Positions 8,610 through 16,815 of a stretch of 64,000 nucleotides of DNA are shown in pieces. A program made the translations under genes and the position numbers. A model generated the notes under the pieces. It made no database searches, was not told the origin of the DNA, and saw nothing but the letters and a program-made list of their open reading frames with translations. How positions within the stretch are numbered: position 1 is the first letter of the stretch; the number at the start of each line of letters is the position of its first letter. Location of the stretch: contig NZ_KQ948858.1 in assembly GCF_001514215.1 (NCBI RefSeq), positions 89,393-153,392 on the forward strand, given 5' to 3'. Source of the DNA: Streptomyces bungoensis (GTDB taxonomy: Bacteria > Actinomycetota > Actinomycetes > Streptomycetales > Streptomycetaceae).

Positions 8610-8799
8610 GATGCTCCGCAGCCTAGCCGAGCCGCGCGGAATGCGCGGGCGTGTTCCATTATGCGGGACCGGGCGGCCGAACCGGACAAAACGTGCGCCA
8701 TACCACTTCGTGACGCAGCGCGACGACGAATGTCCGCGTATTTCACCAATCATGGTTGCGAGTAGTGACAAGACCATCACGCAGTGCAATGGTCGGGAC

Positions 8800-9870
8800 A
8801 TGACGACCCACGGGGGCTTCCAGCCCGTCTTCTGCACGATCGTGCCGCCGCACATCCTCGACCGGCTGGCGCAGCACGAGGACTCCGCACTCGCCGGACC
8901 GGCCCGCCGGTCCCTGGAGCACGACGCCTACCAGCGCACCAAGCGCCGCCTGACCACGGTGCTCGGCGCGCCCGCCGTCGCCCCGCCCGCCGGGGCCGCC
9001 GCGGACCAGCCGCACCGCACGGTCTACGACGCCCGCCACACCCAGGACCTGCCCGGCCGGAAGGTCCGCGAGGAGGGCTCCGACCCGGGCTCGGATGCCA
9101 GCGTCAACCGGGCCTACGCGGGCCTCGGCGCCACCTTCGAGCTGTACCTGAAGGCGTACGGCCGGCACTCCATCGACGGCCACGGGCTGCCGCTGGACGC
9201 CACCGTGCACTTCGGCGAGGGCTACGACAACGCCTTCTGGAACGGCGAGCAGATGGTGTTCGGCGACGGCGACGGCGAGGTCTTCCTCGACTTCACCATC
9301 CCGGTCGACGTCATCGGCCACGAGCTGACCCACGGCGTCACCCAGCACACCGCGAACCTGGAGTACTTCGGCCAGTCGGGCGCCCTGAACGAGTCGGTCT
9401 CCGACGTCTTCGGCTCGCTCATCAAGCAGTACACGCTGGGCCAGACCGCCGCCGAGGCCGACTGGCTGATCGGCGCCGGCCTCCTCGCGCCGCGCGTCCA
9501 CGGCACGGCGCTGCGCTCGATGAAGGCCCCGGGCACGGCGTACGACGACCCGGACCTCGGCAAGGACCCGCAGCCGGCGACGATGGAGCACTACGTCCGC
9601 ACCGGCCGCGACAACGGCGGCGTGCACATCAACTCCGGCATCCCCAACCACGCCTTCTACCTCGCCGCCACGGCCCTCGGCGGCCACTCCTGGGAGAAGG
9701 CGGGCCAGGTCTGGTACGACGTGCTCACCGGCGGCGAACTGAAGCAGGACGCCCTGTTCACCGACTTCGCCACCCTGACCGTCAAGGCGGCCCGGGAGCG
9801 GTTCGGCGCCGGGAACGAGCTGCAGGCCGTGCAGAAGGCCTGGGAGCAGGTGGGGGTGCGGACGCTGTAG
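8800..9870 (+). CDS. protealysin-type M4 neutral metalloprotease
   Basis: A 356-residue thermolysin-family peptidase. The zinc site is H174-E-L-T-H178 with the third ligand in ALNESVSD about 20 residues on; the catalytic His lies in GGVHINSGIPNHAFY. No signal peptide is visible. The N terminus carries a short propeptide with VPPHILDRLA, typical of the protealysin subgroup, whose precursors have about 50-residue propeptides. It may therefore act inside the cell or leave by a non-classical route. ATG MTTHGGF is chosen as the family start; the frame is open further upstream. Twenty-one bases downstream lies an emfourin-like inhibitor gene. Confidence 0.92.
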   Translation: MTTHGGFQPVFCTIVPPHILDRLAQHEDSALAGPARRSLEHDAYQRTKRRLTTVLGAPAVAPPAGAAADQPHRTVYDARHTQDLPGRKVREEGSDPGSDASVNRAYAGLGATFELYLKAYGRHSIDGHGLPLDATVHFGEGYDNAFWNGEQMVFGDGDGEVFLDFTIPVDVIGHELTHGVTQHTANLEYFGQSGALNESVSDVFGSLIKQYTLGQTAAEADWLIGAGLLAPRVHGTALRSMKAPGTAYDDPDLGKDPQPATMEHYVRTGRDNGGVHINSGIPNHAFYLAATALGGHSWEKAGQVWYDVLTGGELKQDALFTDFATLTVKAARERFGAGNELQAVQKAWEQVGVRTL

Positions 9871-9891
9871 TTCCGTACTAGACAGGCTCCC

Positions 9892-10158
9892 ATGCGTATT
9901 CAGGTACGGCGCACGGGCGGTTTCGCGGGCATCGAGCGCCGGGCCGAGGTCGACACCTCGGACCGGCCCGACGCCCCCGCATGGCAGACCCTGGCCGAAC
10001 AAGCCCTCGCCGACGGTCGGGCCACCCCGCCGCCCGGCGTCCCCGACGGCTTCAGCTACGAGATCACGGTGGACGGCCGCACGGCGTACGCGGCCGATCC
10101 CCGACTGACCGACGAGCAAAGGGAGTTGGTGTCGCGCGTGCTGAAGGAGGGGGCTTAG
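9892..10158 (+). CDS. emfourin-like protealysin inhibitor
   Basis: An 88-residue protein beginning MRIQVRRTGGFAGIERRAEVD, with the typical small alpha/beta pattern and the ISYEI-like strand (GFSYEITVDGR) of the emfourin family. Emfourin is known as a proteinaceous inhibitor of protealysin-like M4 proteases and is usually encoded next to the enzyme, as here. No signal peptide. Likely co-transcribed with the protease and keeps it inactive until needed. Its TAG shares bases with the TAA of the convergent gene. Confidence 0.85.
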   Translation: MRIQVRRTGGFAGIERRAEVDTSDRPDAPAWQTLAEQALADGRATPPPGVPDGFSYEITVDGRTAYAADPRLTDEQRELVSRVLKEGA

Positions 10159-10985
10159 GGCGCTGTCGTGCCGGCGTGGAAGCCACGGAAGAGCAGTTCC
10201 GTGTTGTCGGCGCGGATGCCGACGCCCCCCGGCAGCAGGAGGGAGCCGGGCGTGCGGTCGACGGTGGACAGCACCCTCCGGCCGTCGATGGTCAGCGCGA
10301 GCCGCACCCCGGCGAGCTGGTTCACGGCGGACGCCGTGACCTCGTGCCAGCCGTCGTAGGGGAAGGCATGGCGTGCTTCGGCCAGGGTCGCGTAGTCGCC
10401 GCCGTCGACGGCCTGCGCGTCGTGGGCGGGGACCTTCCGCTTGATCGCCACGGAGCCGTCGCGGCGCCGGAAACTGAGCGCGTACAGCTCCTGGGGACTG
10501 CGGTAGCGCAGCCACACGTGACCACCGTCCCAGTCCTGGGCCGGAGTCCGCGCCGTGGTGACGGGCGACCGCAGTCGGACCCAGGTGGTGACGGACACCG
10601 CACCGAAGTCCCGCCGCCTGCTCACCAGCCGGAAGACGGCGGAGTCGTTGGACCGGGCGGAGTCCGGGCCGGTGAAACCGGTGTCCGGCACCCCGGTCCA
10701 GCCGGCGCCGTGCGCGGTGAACAGGGAACCGCTGGTGACCACCCAGTCCCTGGAGCGGCGCGCACCGGCGGCGTGCGGGTGACGGAAGGCGTACTCGTTC
10801 GTCACCAGTCCCGCCCCGGTGAACACCGGCGCGAAGGGGGCCGTCCGGTGCCGCCCGGAGCCGTACAGCGCGAGGGCCGCTCCGGCCGCGGCACCGGCGG
10901 TGAGGACGCCGCCCAGCAGGGCGCGCCGGGACACCCCCGGGACGCCGGCCGCCCACGCGTGCACGGCGTCCGGAACGTCCGTCAC
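10155..10985 (-). CDS. membrane-anchored LamG/concanavalin-like protein of polysaccharide operon
   Basis: A 276-residue protein with a basic N-terminal region and one hydrophobic segment preceded by a twin Arg (SRRALLGGVLTAGAAAGAALAL, residues about 19-40). The rest is a beta-sandwich of the LamG/concanavalin type, seen in alternating strands such as VSVTTWVRLRS, HVWLRYRSPQELYALSFR and GVRLALTIDGRRVLS. It probably binds or senses a cell-surface glycan outside the membrane. Its GTG overlaps the deacetylase stop (GTGA) and it is the last gene of the operon. The fold resembles the C-terminal modules of that deacetylase, so the two may bind the same polymer. No catalytic residues recognised. Confidence 0.75.
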   Translation of the reverse strand: MTDVPDAVHAWAAGVPGVSRRALLGGVLTAGAAAGAALALYGSGRHRTAPFAPVFTGAGLVTNEYAFRHPHAAGARRSRDWVVTSGSLFTAHGAGWTGVPDTGFTGPDSARSNDSAVFRLVSRRRDFGAVSVTTWVRLRSPVTTARTPAQDWDGGHVWLRYRSPQELYALSFRRRDGSVAIKRKVPAHDAQAVDGGDYATLAEARHAFPYDGWHEVTASAVNQLAGVRLALTIDGRRVLSTVDRTPGSLLLPGGVGIRADNTELLFRGFHAGTTAP

Positions 10986-13096
10986 GAGCTCCCCCGGGAG
11001 GTCACCACGAGGTCGGTGACGGTGGGCCAGGAGTGCCGGGTCATGTCCCGGTAGGCGGAGTACGCCACGCCGCCGGTCTCCGACTTGGCCATCAGCGTCA
11101 TCCGCGTGCTTCCGTCCACGGCGATGACCGTCGAGCCCTCGGTCACGGTCACGGACACCCGGTGGCTGTCCGCCGCGGTGAGGGCGCGGGTGCCGACCAC
11201 CTGCTGATTGTCCGCGTCACCGGAGAGGACGTTCAGCTGGTCGCGGCCGACCTGCACGCTGATGGCCAGCGCGCTGCCCACCCGCACCCAGATGGCCCCC
11301 CTCACCCCCGACCCGGACAGTCGCCGCACGGTGCCGGTGACGGTGTAGCCGGTCCAGCCCTCGGTCCGCCCCGGCTGGTAGGCGCCGTAGGCGGAGAGGG
11401 TACGGCCGGTGGGCTCGATGGCGGCGCGGGAGATGTGGAAGGGCGCCGGGACACCGGGGGCGCTGAGCCACTGGGCGGCGGGGTCCATCAGGTGGGCGGC
11501 GGAAACGCTCTGCTGAGTGCCGCCCGAGCCGGTGAACACGCCGGTGAGTGCCTTGACGGACAGGGCCGTGAACCTCGGCCAGGCGGCGCCTGACCGGTTG
11601 ATGCCGACCCGGATGCCGATGCCACCGGTGGTATCGGCCGCGGGCAGGCGAGACGTGTGGTGCAGGGTGACCGTGTCGTCGACCTGCACGGTGGTGGTCC
11701 GGCCCTTGACCGTGACGCGCACATGATGGGAGACAGCCGGCGTCAGCTTCGCCTCGCCCACGTGCCTGCCCTTGACGGACAGCAGGAGGGAGCCCTGACT
11801 GACGCTCACGTCGACCGGTTCCACGCTGCCGTGGCGGACCTGGACGCCGCCTTGGTTGGTCCCGTCGCCGAGGTTGCCGACCGTGGCGTCCACCTGGTAG
11901 CCGGTCCAGTCGGCACTGCTCATGTCCCGGTAGTCGGCCGAGACGTACCTGGCGGACACGGAGGGCGTGGGGCGCTTCCCGGTGAACGCGTCGATGTCGG
12001 CCGGCCCGGCGCCGTCGTTGCGTTCCCACAGCTCGGGGTGTGCCAGCGGCGCCGGGTCGGACGGGGCGACTTGGGTCCATCGGGCGATGTCGGACATCAG
12101 ACGGTCCAGCTTGGTACCGCTGACCACCTCGAGGCGCTGTACCACCCGCGCCGCGGCCGCCCGCCGGCTGGCGGTCAGTGGCCGGGACGACTCGTTCGTC
12201 ATCGTCGCCGTGAAGTAGTGGTCCATCAGGCCCTGCAGACTCGGACCGGGCTTGGGCAGGTTGACCTTCTCGGTCGCCTCCGAGAAAGGGAAGGCGAAGA
12301 CCTGCGGCTTGGCCAGCCCGTGGTCGGCGAAGTCCACGAAGGACCGCTCGATGTCGGCGGACACCCGGGTCTTGTACTCCTCCGGGGTCTCCAGCCGGTT
12401 CTCGCCCTTCAGCCACAGCCGGTTGGCCAGCATGGAGGCCGTGTGCCCAGCGGCGTCCACCGCCGCCCGCCGGTGCAGGTCGTGGGTGTGGTCCTGGAAG
12501 TCCCAGCGGCCGGAGTCGACCATGCGCTGGATCTCCTTCCAGGACAGGTAGTACGGCCGCTGGTCGACCCGTCCGGTGATCAGGAAGACGGTGCCGTGCA
12601 TGTGGTGCCGGGCGAGGATCCGGTCGCCGTACACCCACAGGCCGTTGGGGCCGTCGTCGAAGGTGATGTACACCGAACGCGGCGGCGCCGGACCGCCCTT
12701 GAGGTAGTCGGCGAACTCGTCCGTGGTCAGGCTGCGGTAGCCGGCCTGCTCCAGCGCCGCCATCTGGGCCTCGAAGGCCTTCGGAGTGACGGCGTAGTCG
12801 CTCTTGTTGTAGCCGATGTCGTGGTAGGCGAGCACGACCGGCGCCGAGGTGGCGGGCAGGCTCTTGACCTGTGCGGCCCAGGCGCTGGTGTCGGCGGAGG
12901 CCAGATCCACCGCCGTGGTGTCCACCTGCGTGCTCACGTACTTCTGGTACAGGTAGTACTCGGTCGCGGCGTAGAACGGCAGGGCGAGCACCGCCAGGGC
13001 GAGGAGCACCAGGCCGGCCCGGGCAGCGTAGTGGCCCGGCCCCCGGCGCGGCCGGCGGCGCGGGGAGGGCGCCGCGAAGGACTCGTCGGGGGTCAC
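10982..13096 (-). CDS. membrane-anchored polysaccharide deacetylase with two LamG-like modules
   Basis: A 704-residue protein. A basic N terminus is followed by one membrane helix (about residues 27-48), then a NodB/PgaB-like deacetylase domain (about 75-370) with YHDIGY, the metal-binding TFDDGPNG and DHTHDLHRR, and then two repeated beta-sandwich modules (about 385-550 and 555-704) of LamG/DUF1080 type. It should remove N-acetyl groups from a nascent hexosamine polymer at the outer membrane face, as PgaB does for poly-N-acetylglucosamine. The GTG start is chosen for its GAGGAAG site and its GTGA overlap with the upstream 35-codon gene. The two glycan-binding modules are not part of classic PgaB. 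Confidence 0.85.
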   Translation of the reverse strand: MTPDESFAAPSPRRRPRRGPGHYAARAGLVLLALAVLALPFYAATEYYLYQKYVSTQVDTTAVDLASADTSAWAAQVKSLPATSAPVVLAYHDIGYNKSDYAVTPKAFEAQMAALEQAGYRSLTTDEFADYLKGGPAPPRSVYITFDDGPNGLWVYGDRILARHHMHGTVFLITGRVDQRPYYLSWKEIQRMVDSGRWDFQDHTHDLHRRAAVDAAGHTASMLANRLWLKGENRLETPEEYKTRVSADIERSFVDFADHGLAKPQVFAFPFSEATEKVNLPKPGPSLQGLMDHYFTATMTNESSRPLTASRRAAAARVVQRLEVVSGTKLDRLMSDIARWTQVAPSDPAPLAHPELWERNDGAGPADIDAFTGKRPTPSVSARYVSADYRDMSSADWTGYQVDATVGNLGDGTNQGGVQVRHGSVEPVDVSVSQGSLLLSVKGRHVGEAKLTPAVSHHVRVTVKGRTTTVQVDDTVTLHHTSRLPAADTTGGIGIRVGINRSGAAWPRFTALSVKALTGVFTGSGGTQQSVSAAHLMDPAAQWLSAPGVPAPFHISRAAIEPTGRTLSAYGAYQPGRTEGWTGYTVTGTVRRLSGSGVRGAIWVRVGSALAISVQVGRDQLNVLSGDADNQQVVGTRALTAADSHRVSVTVTEGSTVIAVDGSTRMTLMAKSETGGVAYSAYRDMTRHSWPTVTDLVVTSRGSS

Positions 13097-13200
13097 GGCA
13101 GGATGCTTCCTCTCGTCAGCACGATCAGGTACACGCCGCACACCACGGCGAGGGACAGCAGGGCGGCCAGGAGCCGCAGAACGAAGGGCGGCCTCTTCAT
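13093..13200 (-). CDS. 35-residue single-span membrane microprotein
   Basis: A 35-residue protein starting MKRPPFVLRLLAALLSL with one hydrophobic helix (about 7-27) and a short polar tail ending RGSILP. It is coupled on both sides: its ATG overlaps the glycosyltransferase stop (TGATG) and its stop overlaps the deacetylase GTG (GTGA). Such exact packing argues that it is a real gene. By position it recalls PgaD, the small membrane partner of the PgaC synthase, but PgaD is larger with two helices, so homology is not claimed. It may stabilise the synthase or link it to the deacetylase. Confidence 0.7.
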   Translation of the reverse strand: MKRPPFVLRLLAALLSLAVVCGVYLIVLTRGSILP

Positions 13201-15035
13201 CAGTTCGCCCCCCGCGCCCACACTCCGCGCCGGATGGTGGCGAAGGAGTACGGCAGGAGCCAGGCCAGGACGAGCGCGGAGAGCAGGCTCATCAGCGGGC
13301 GGTAGCGCCAGCGGCCGTCGCCCGGATTGTCGATCTTGAAGGCGAGGCCCCAGACGCAGCCCTTGAGGACCACTCCGCACAGGTACAGAAGCGTGAGGAA
13401 CGCAGCCCCGTGCAGCGGCGCCCACAGCAGGTGCCGGAACGCCATCACCGGCGCGGCGACCACCCAGAGGGCGTGTCCGTAGTACAGGGCGGCCGGGCCG
13501 ATGCCCCGACGCCACATGAAGGAGCCGGTGAAGAACATGTTCCGGATGAAGCTCTTCTTCCAGCGGATCTGCTGCTTCATGAACGGCTTGAACCGGGCCG
13601 GCACGTTCGTCCACACCTTGGCGGACTGGACGTAGCCGATCCGCCAGGTACGTTCGGGATAGTCCTCGGCGGTGACGAACGGCGAGTCGGCGTAGCGCCG
13701 CTTGAGGGCCTTGCCGCGCCAGCGCTGGCCGAGAACGTAGCCGGTGAGCTGGCGGTCGGTGGCGAAGCGGAAGGGCGCGCCGAGGAAGCGGTCGCCGGCC
13801 CAGGCGGGCAGGTAGTTGTAGATGGCGTCGCGCCGGAACACGGCCAGCGGGCCGGAGACGCAGGTGACCGAGCCGAAGGTGGCCTCGGCGGCCTTCGCCA
13901 CCCGGAACTGGCCCTCGTACCAGACGTCCTGGGCCTTGGTGAAGAAGGTGTCGGCCGCGTTCAGCGCCCGGGCGTGACCGCTGACGGCGCCCAGCTCCGG
14001 GTGGGTGACCAGGGCGCGGATACAGCGGGCGAGCGCGTCGGGGGCGAGGATGCAGTCGGAGTCGGTGAACGCGATGACGTCACCGTCGGCGATTTCGCAG
14101 GCCCGTACCAGCGCGTGCTTCTTACCGAGGTTCTTCTCCAGGTAGATGACCGTGATACCGAGCTCGGCCTCCAGTCGGCGCAGTACGTCCCGGGTGCCGT
14201 CCTCGGAGAGGTCGTCCACCACGATGACCTGCAGGTCCGGGTAGTCGCTGCCGGCCATGGAGCGCACGCAGTCCTCGATGCAGTCCTCCTCGTCCTTGAC
14301 GGCGAGCAAGAAGGACACGCGGGGTGCCGCGGGCAGCGCGGGAAAGGCGGCGAGGTCCCTGGCCCGGGGGCGGCGCCTGAGCAGGCGCTCCGACGGGTCG
14401 TCATAACGGCTGTAGGCGATGTAGAGCATGGCGATCGTGCCGACCAGCACGGTGAAGCCGTAGCCGAGCACCAGCGGGCTCTGCGCCAGCCGCGGCGCCT
14501 CCCGGGCAAGGATCAACAGCAGCGGCAGGAGTCCCAGCAGGGTCAGGACGCGCCGGGCCGCATGCCGGATCGCCGGGTCCTGCCGGTCCAGCCGGCGGCG
14601 CAGGAAGCCGGGTCTGTGCCGGCGTGCGGAGCGCAGCGGGGGCAGCGGCACGGGCGGCGCGGTGGGCCGGGCGGGCGCGGTCGCCACGGCGGCCCGTCGC
14701 GCCGGCGCGTCGGAGTCGACGAGCGCTACCGGGCCGGCCGGCTGGTCGTCCGGCTGCCGGGGCGTCCATGACGGCTCGGCAGCAGCAGTGACGTACGGGG
14801 TTCCGCCGGTGGGCACAGGGTCGTACGCCGGCGCGGGCGCGTACGACACGTCTCGGGCATGGTCGGCGGCCCAGGCACCGAACGCCTCATCGACGTAGGT
14901 GAGGGCATCGCCGGCGCTGCAGGTGTCCGGGTACTCCGCCGGTCCGGCGGACGGGTCGGCGTGGCCGGGCCCGCGGGGCGGGGTGTCGCCGTACCACTGC
15001 CCGTCGCCCGGCGGCCGGTGCGATCCGTTGCTCAC
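13200..15035 (-). CDS. GT2 processive glycosyltransferase (polysaccharide synthase)
   Basis: A 611-residue membrane synthase. About 135 N-terminal residues are Pro/Ala-rich and likely disordered. Two hydrophobic segments follow (LTLLGLLPLLLILA and LVLGYGFTVLVGTIAMLYIA), then the GT-A catalytic domain with VIVVDDLSEDGT, the metal-binding FTDSDC and the acceptor motif KQQIRWKKSF, then more C-terminal helices. Motifs match synthases of the PgaC/HasA/NodC group, which polymerise UDP-GlcNAc or alternate it with glucuronate. The GTG overlaps the dehydrogenase stop (GTGA). Nearby UDP-hexuronate synthesis and a deacetylase suggest an amino-sugar or uronate polymer. Confidence 0.9.
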   Translation of the reverse strand: MSNGSHRPPGDGQWYGDTPPRGPGHADPSAGPAEYPDTCSAGDALTYVDEAFGAWAADHARDVSYAPAPAYDPVPTGGTPYVTAAAEPSWTPRQPDDQPAGPVALVDSDAPARRAAVATAPARPTAPPVPLPPLRSARRHRPGFLRRRLDRQDPAIRHAARRVLTLLGLLPLLLILAREAPRLAQSPLVLGYGFTVLVGTIAMLYIAYSRYDDPSERLLRRRPRARDLAAFPALPAAPRVSFLLAVKDEEDCIEDCVRSMAGSDYPDLQVIVVDDLSEDGTRDVLRRLEAELGITVIYLEKNLGKKHALVRACEIADGDVIAFTDSDCILAPDALARCIRALVTHPELGAVSGHARALNAADTFFTKAQDVWYEGQFRVAKAAEATFGSVTCVSGPLAVFRRDAIYNYLPAWAGDRFLGAPFRFATDRQLTGYVLGQRWRGKALKRRYADSPFVTAEDYPERTWRIGYVQSAKVWTNVPARFKPFMKQQIRWKKSFIRNMFFTGSFMWRRGIGPAALYYGHALWVVAAPVMAFRHLLWAPLHGAAFLTLLYLCGVVLKGCVWGLAFKIDNPGDGRWRYRPLMSLLSALVLAWLLPYSFATIRRGVWARGAN

Positions 15036-16348
15036 ACGACCGCCTTGCTGGGCACGGAGTCCAGCCGGTACGTGGCGTCCAGCACGAGCGGCTGTCCGGC
15101 CAGCCAGCCGAGGTCCACACCGGGGTGCACGGTGTGCACCAGTACGAGGTCCCATTCCCGGTCCGCCGGTTCGGTCACGCTGGGGTGCACGGCGGCGCCC
15201 AGGCGGAGCGAGGTCACCAGCGGGTCGGAGAACTCCACCTTCGCGCCGTCTTCCGCGAGTTCCTCCATGATCTCCAGGGCGGGAGACTCCCTGAGGTCGG
15301 CGACGCCCGGCTTGTAGGCGACACCGACGACCAGGATCCGGGCGCCCGAGACGGAGGTGGCGCGCTCGGCGAGGATGTCCCGCACCCGCTGCACGACGCG
15401 GCGCGGACGGCCGGCGATGGCGCTCATGGCGGCGTCGATCAGGGGCGAGGAGACCCGGCGGGCGCGCAGCTGCCACAGCAGGTAGTGGGGGTCGCAGGGG
15501 ATGCAGTGCCCGCCGACGCCGGGGCCGGGGTAGAAGGGCATGAAACCGTAGGGCTTGGTGGCGGCCGCCTCGATGATCGACAGCGGCTCCAGGCCCAGCT
15601 CCCGGCAGTCCTCGGCGAACTCGTTGGCCAGCGCGATGTTGACCGCGCGGAAGGTGTTCTCCCACAGCTTGGTCATCTCGGCCTGCTCGGCGGAGGGCAG
15701 CAGGTGTACGGCCGGTGCCGTGCGCTGCAGGACCGCTTCGGCCAGGCGGTTGGTGAGGTCGTTCGTGCCGCCTGCCACGCGGGGCGTGCGGTCCTGGGCG
15801 TGATGGGCGTTGCCCGGGTCGATGCGCTCGGGCGAGAAGGCCACGTACACGTCGGTGCCGACGCGGAATCCGCGCGCGGTCAGCGGTTCCACGAGGAGTT
15901 CGCGGGTGGTGCCGACGTAGGTGGTGGACGTCAGCATGATCAGCTGGCCGGGCACAGCGTGTGCGACCACGGTGGCGCAGGCGGCGGAGAGCGCGGTCAG
16001 GTCGGGTACCAGGTGGCGGTCGACCGGCGTCGGTACGCAGATGACGACGGTGCGCGCCCTTTGGACGGCCGCGGGATCGTTGGTGAGGGTGAAGCGCGGG
16101 TCTTCCCGGTGGGTGGTGAGCCGGTCGTGATCGCTCGGCAGCAGGTCGACCTCACCGCAGCGGATGGCGGCCAGTCTGTCCTCGCTGACGTCCACCCCGA
16201 CCACCTCGTTGCCCGCGGCAAGCAGGGCCAGGGCGGTGGGCAAACCGACGTAGCCCAGGCCCACGACGGCCACGGGCGCGGCGGCGTGCTCGTCGGGGGA
16301 TGGCACACCGAACGCGGATGCCGGCCGTGCGGGCATGACAAGTTGCAT
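15032..16348 (-). CDS. UDP-glucose / UDP-N-acetylhexosamine 6-dehydrogenase
   Basis: A 438-residue NAD-dependent enzyme that oxidises C6 of a nucleotide sugar to a uronate. The Rossmann motif is VAVVGLGYVGLPTALAL (about residues 26-42), and the catalytic cysteine is in GPGVGGHCIPCDPHYL (about 262-277). The lysine and asparagine are in TKLWENTFRAVNIALANE. The C-terminal NAD/UDP domain begins near LVVGVAYKPGVADLRESP. The motif pattern fits the WecC/TuaD group, so UDP-GlcNAc (or ManNAc) is as likely a substrate as UDP-glucose. First gene of the polysaccharide operon, with a GGAGAG site five bases before the ATG. Confidence 0.92.
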   Translation of the reverse strand: MQLVMPARPASAFGVPSPDEHAAAPVAVVGLGYVGLPTALALLAAGNEVVGVDVSEDRLAAIRCGEVDLLPSDHDRLTTHREDPRFTLTNDPAAVQRARTVVICVPTPVDRHLVPDLTALSAACATVVAHAVPGQLIMLTSTTYVGTTRELLVEPLTARGFRVGTDVYVAFSPERIDPGNAHHAQDRTPRVAGGTNDLTNRLAEAVLQRTAPAVHLLPSAEQAEMTKLWENTFRAVNIALANEFAEDCRELGLEPLSIIEAAATKPYGFMPFYPGPGVGGHCIPCDPHYLLWQLRARRVSSPLIDAAMSAIAGRPRRVVQRVRDILAERATSVSGARILVVGVAYKPGVADLRESPALEIMEELAEDGAKVEFSDPLVTSLRLGAAVHPSVTEPADREWDLVLVHTVHPGVDLGWLAGQPLVLDATYRLDSVPSKAVV

Positions 16349-16815
16349 GACTCTCCGTGGTCAAGATCAGATCAGATGGGCGACTGCCCCCCACTGGGCC
16401 GCTTCGGCATGTACTTCGCGCATGCGAGCGCGGCGTCGTGCTGACAGTGCTGCGGATCGCGCAGTCGCCCGGCAGATCGGGGAGCCCCGTGTCCACGGCG
16501 GCGGGCGCTGGCCTGACCCGGTCCATGAGGAGACGCCGTGAAGAAACGTTGAATGTGAACTTACTTGCGATGAGGTCATTCGATCAAACGTCAGATACAT
16601 GAGAACTTGCGAGATTTACCCGGTATATGCGCGCAACAACTCGACGATTTATCCGATTTGACCACCCTCGACACCCGCCGACGTGGAGAGATCATTAACA
16701 AGTTGCGATCGAGGCGTGATGAATTGTGGAGAGTTCGTGAAGTCTTACTGACGGTAACCAGTCGGTCCGCACCGGGCGTTGACTTCCGTTACCTCGGGTA
16801 AGGATGATCCCGGCC
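16349..16815. promoter_or_regulatory. long AT-rich divergent intergenic region
   Basis: About 470 bases between the polysaccharide operon and the beta-glucosidase gene. The part from about 16540 to 16760 is far more AT-rich than the rest of the window, with runs such as GATTTATCCGATTTG and GATCATTAACAAG. It must carry divergent promoters. I cannot assign -35/-10 elements with confidence. Short open frames here (for example 16607-16801, plus) look accidental. Confidence 0.5.

Noticed and set aside
8743..10956. A 737-codon minus-strand frame antisense to the M4 protease and emfourin genes
   Set aside because: Arg/Gly/Val-rich translation without domains; the plus-strand genes are clear.
16607..16801. 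64-codon plus-strand frame in the AT-rich region
   Set aside because: No convincing ribosome site or homology; ends just before the GH1 gene and is probably chance.
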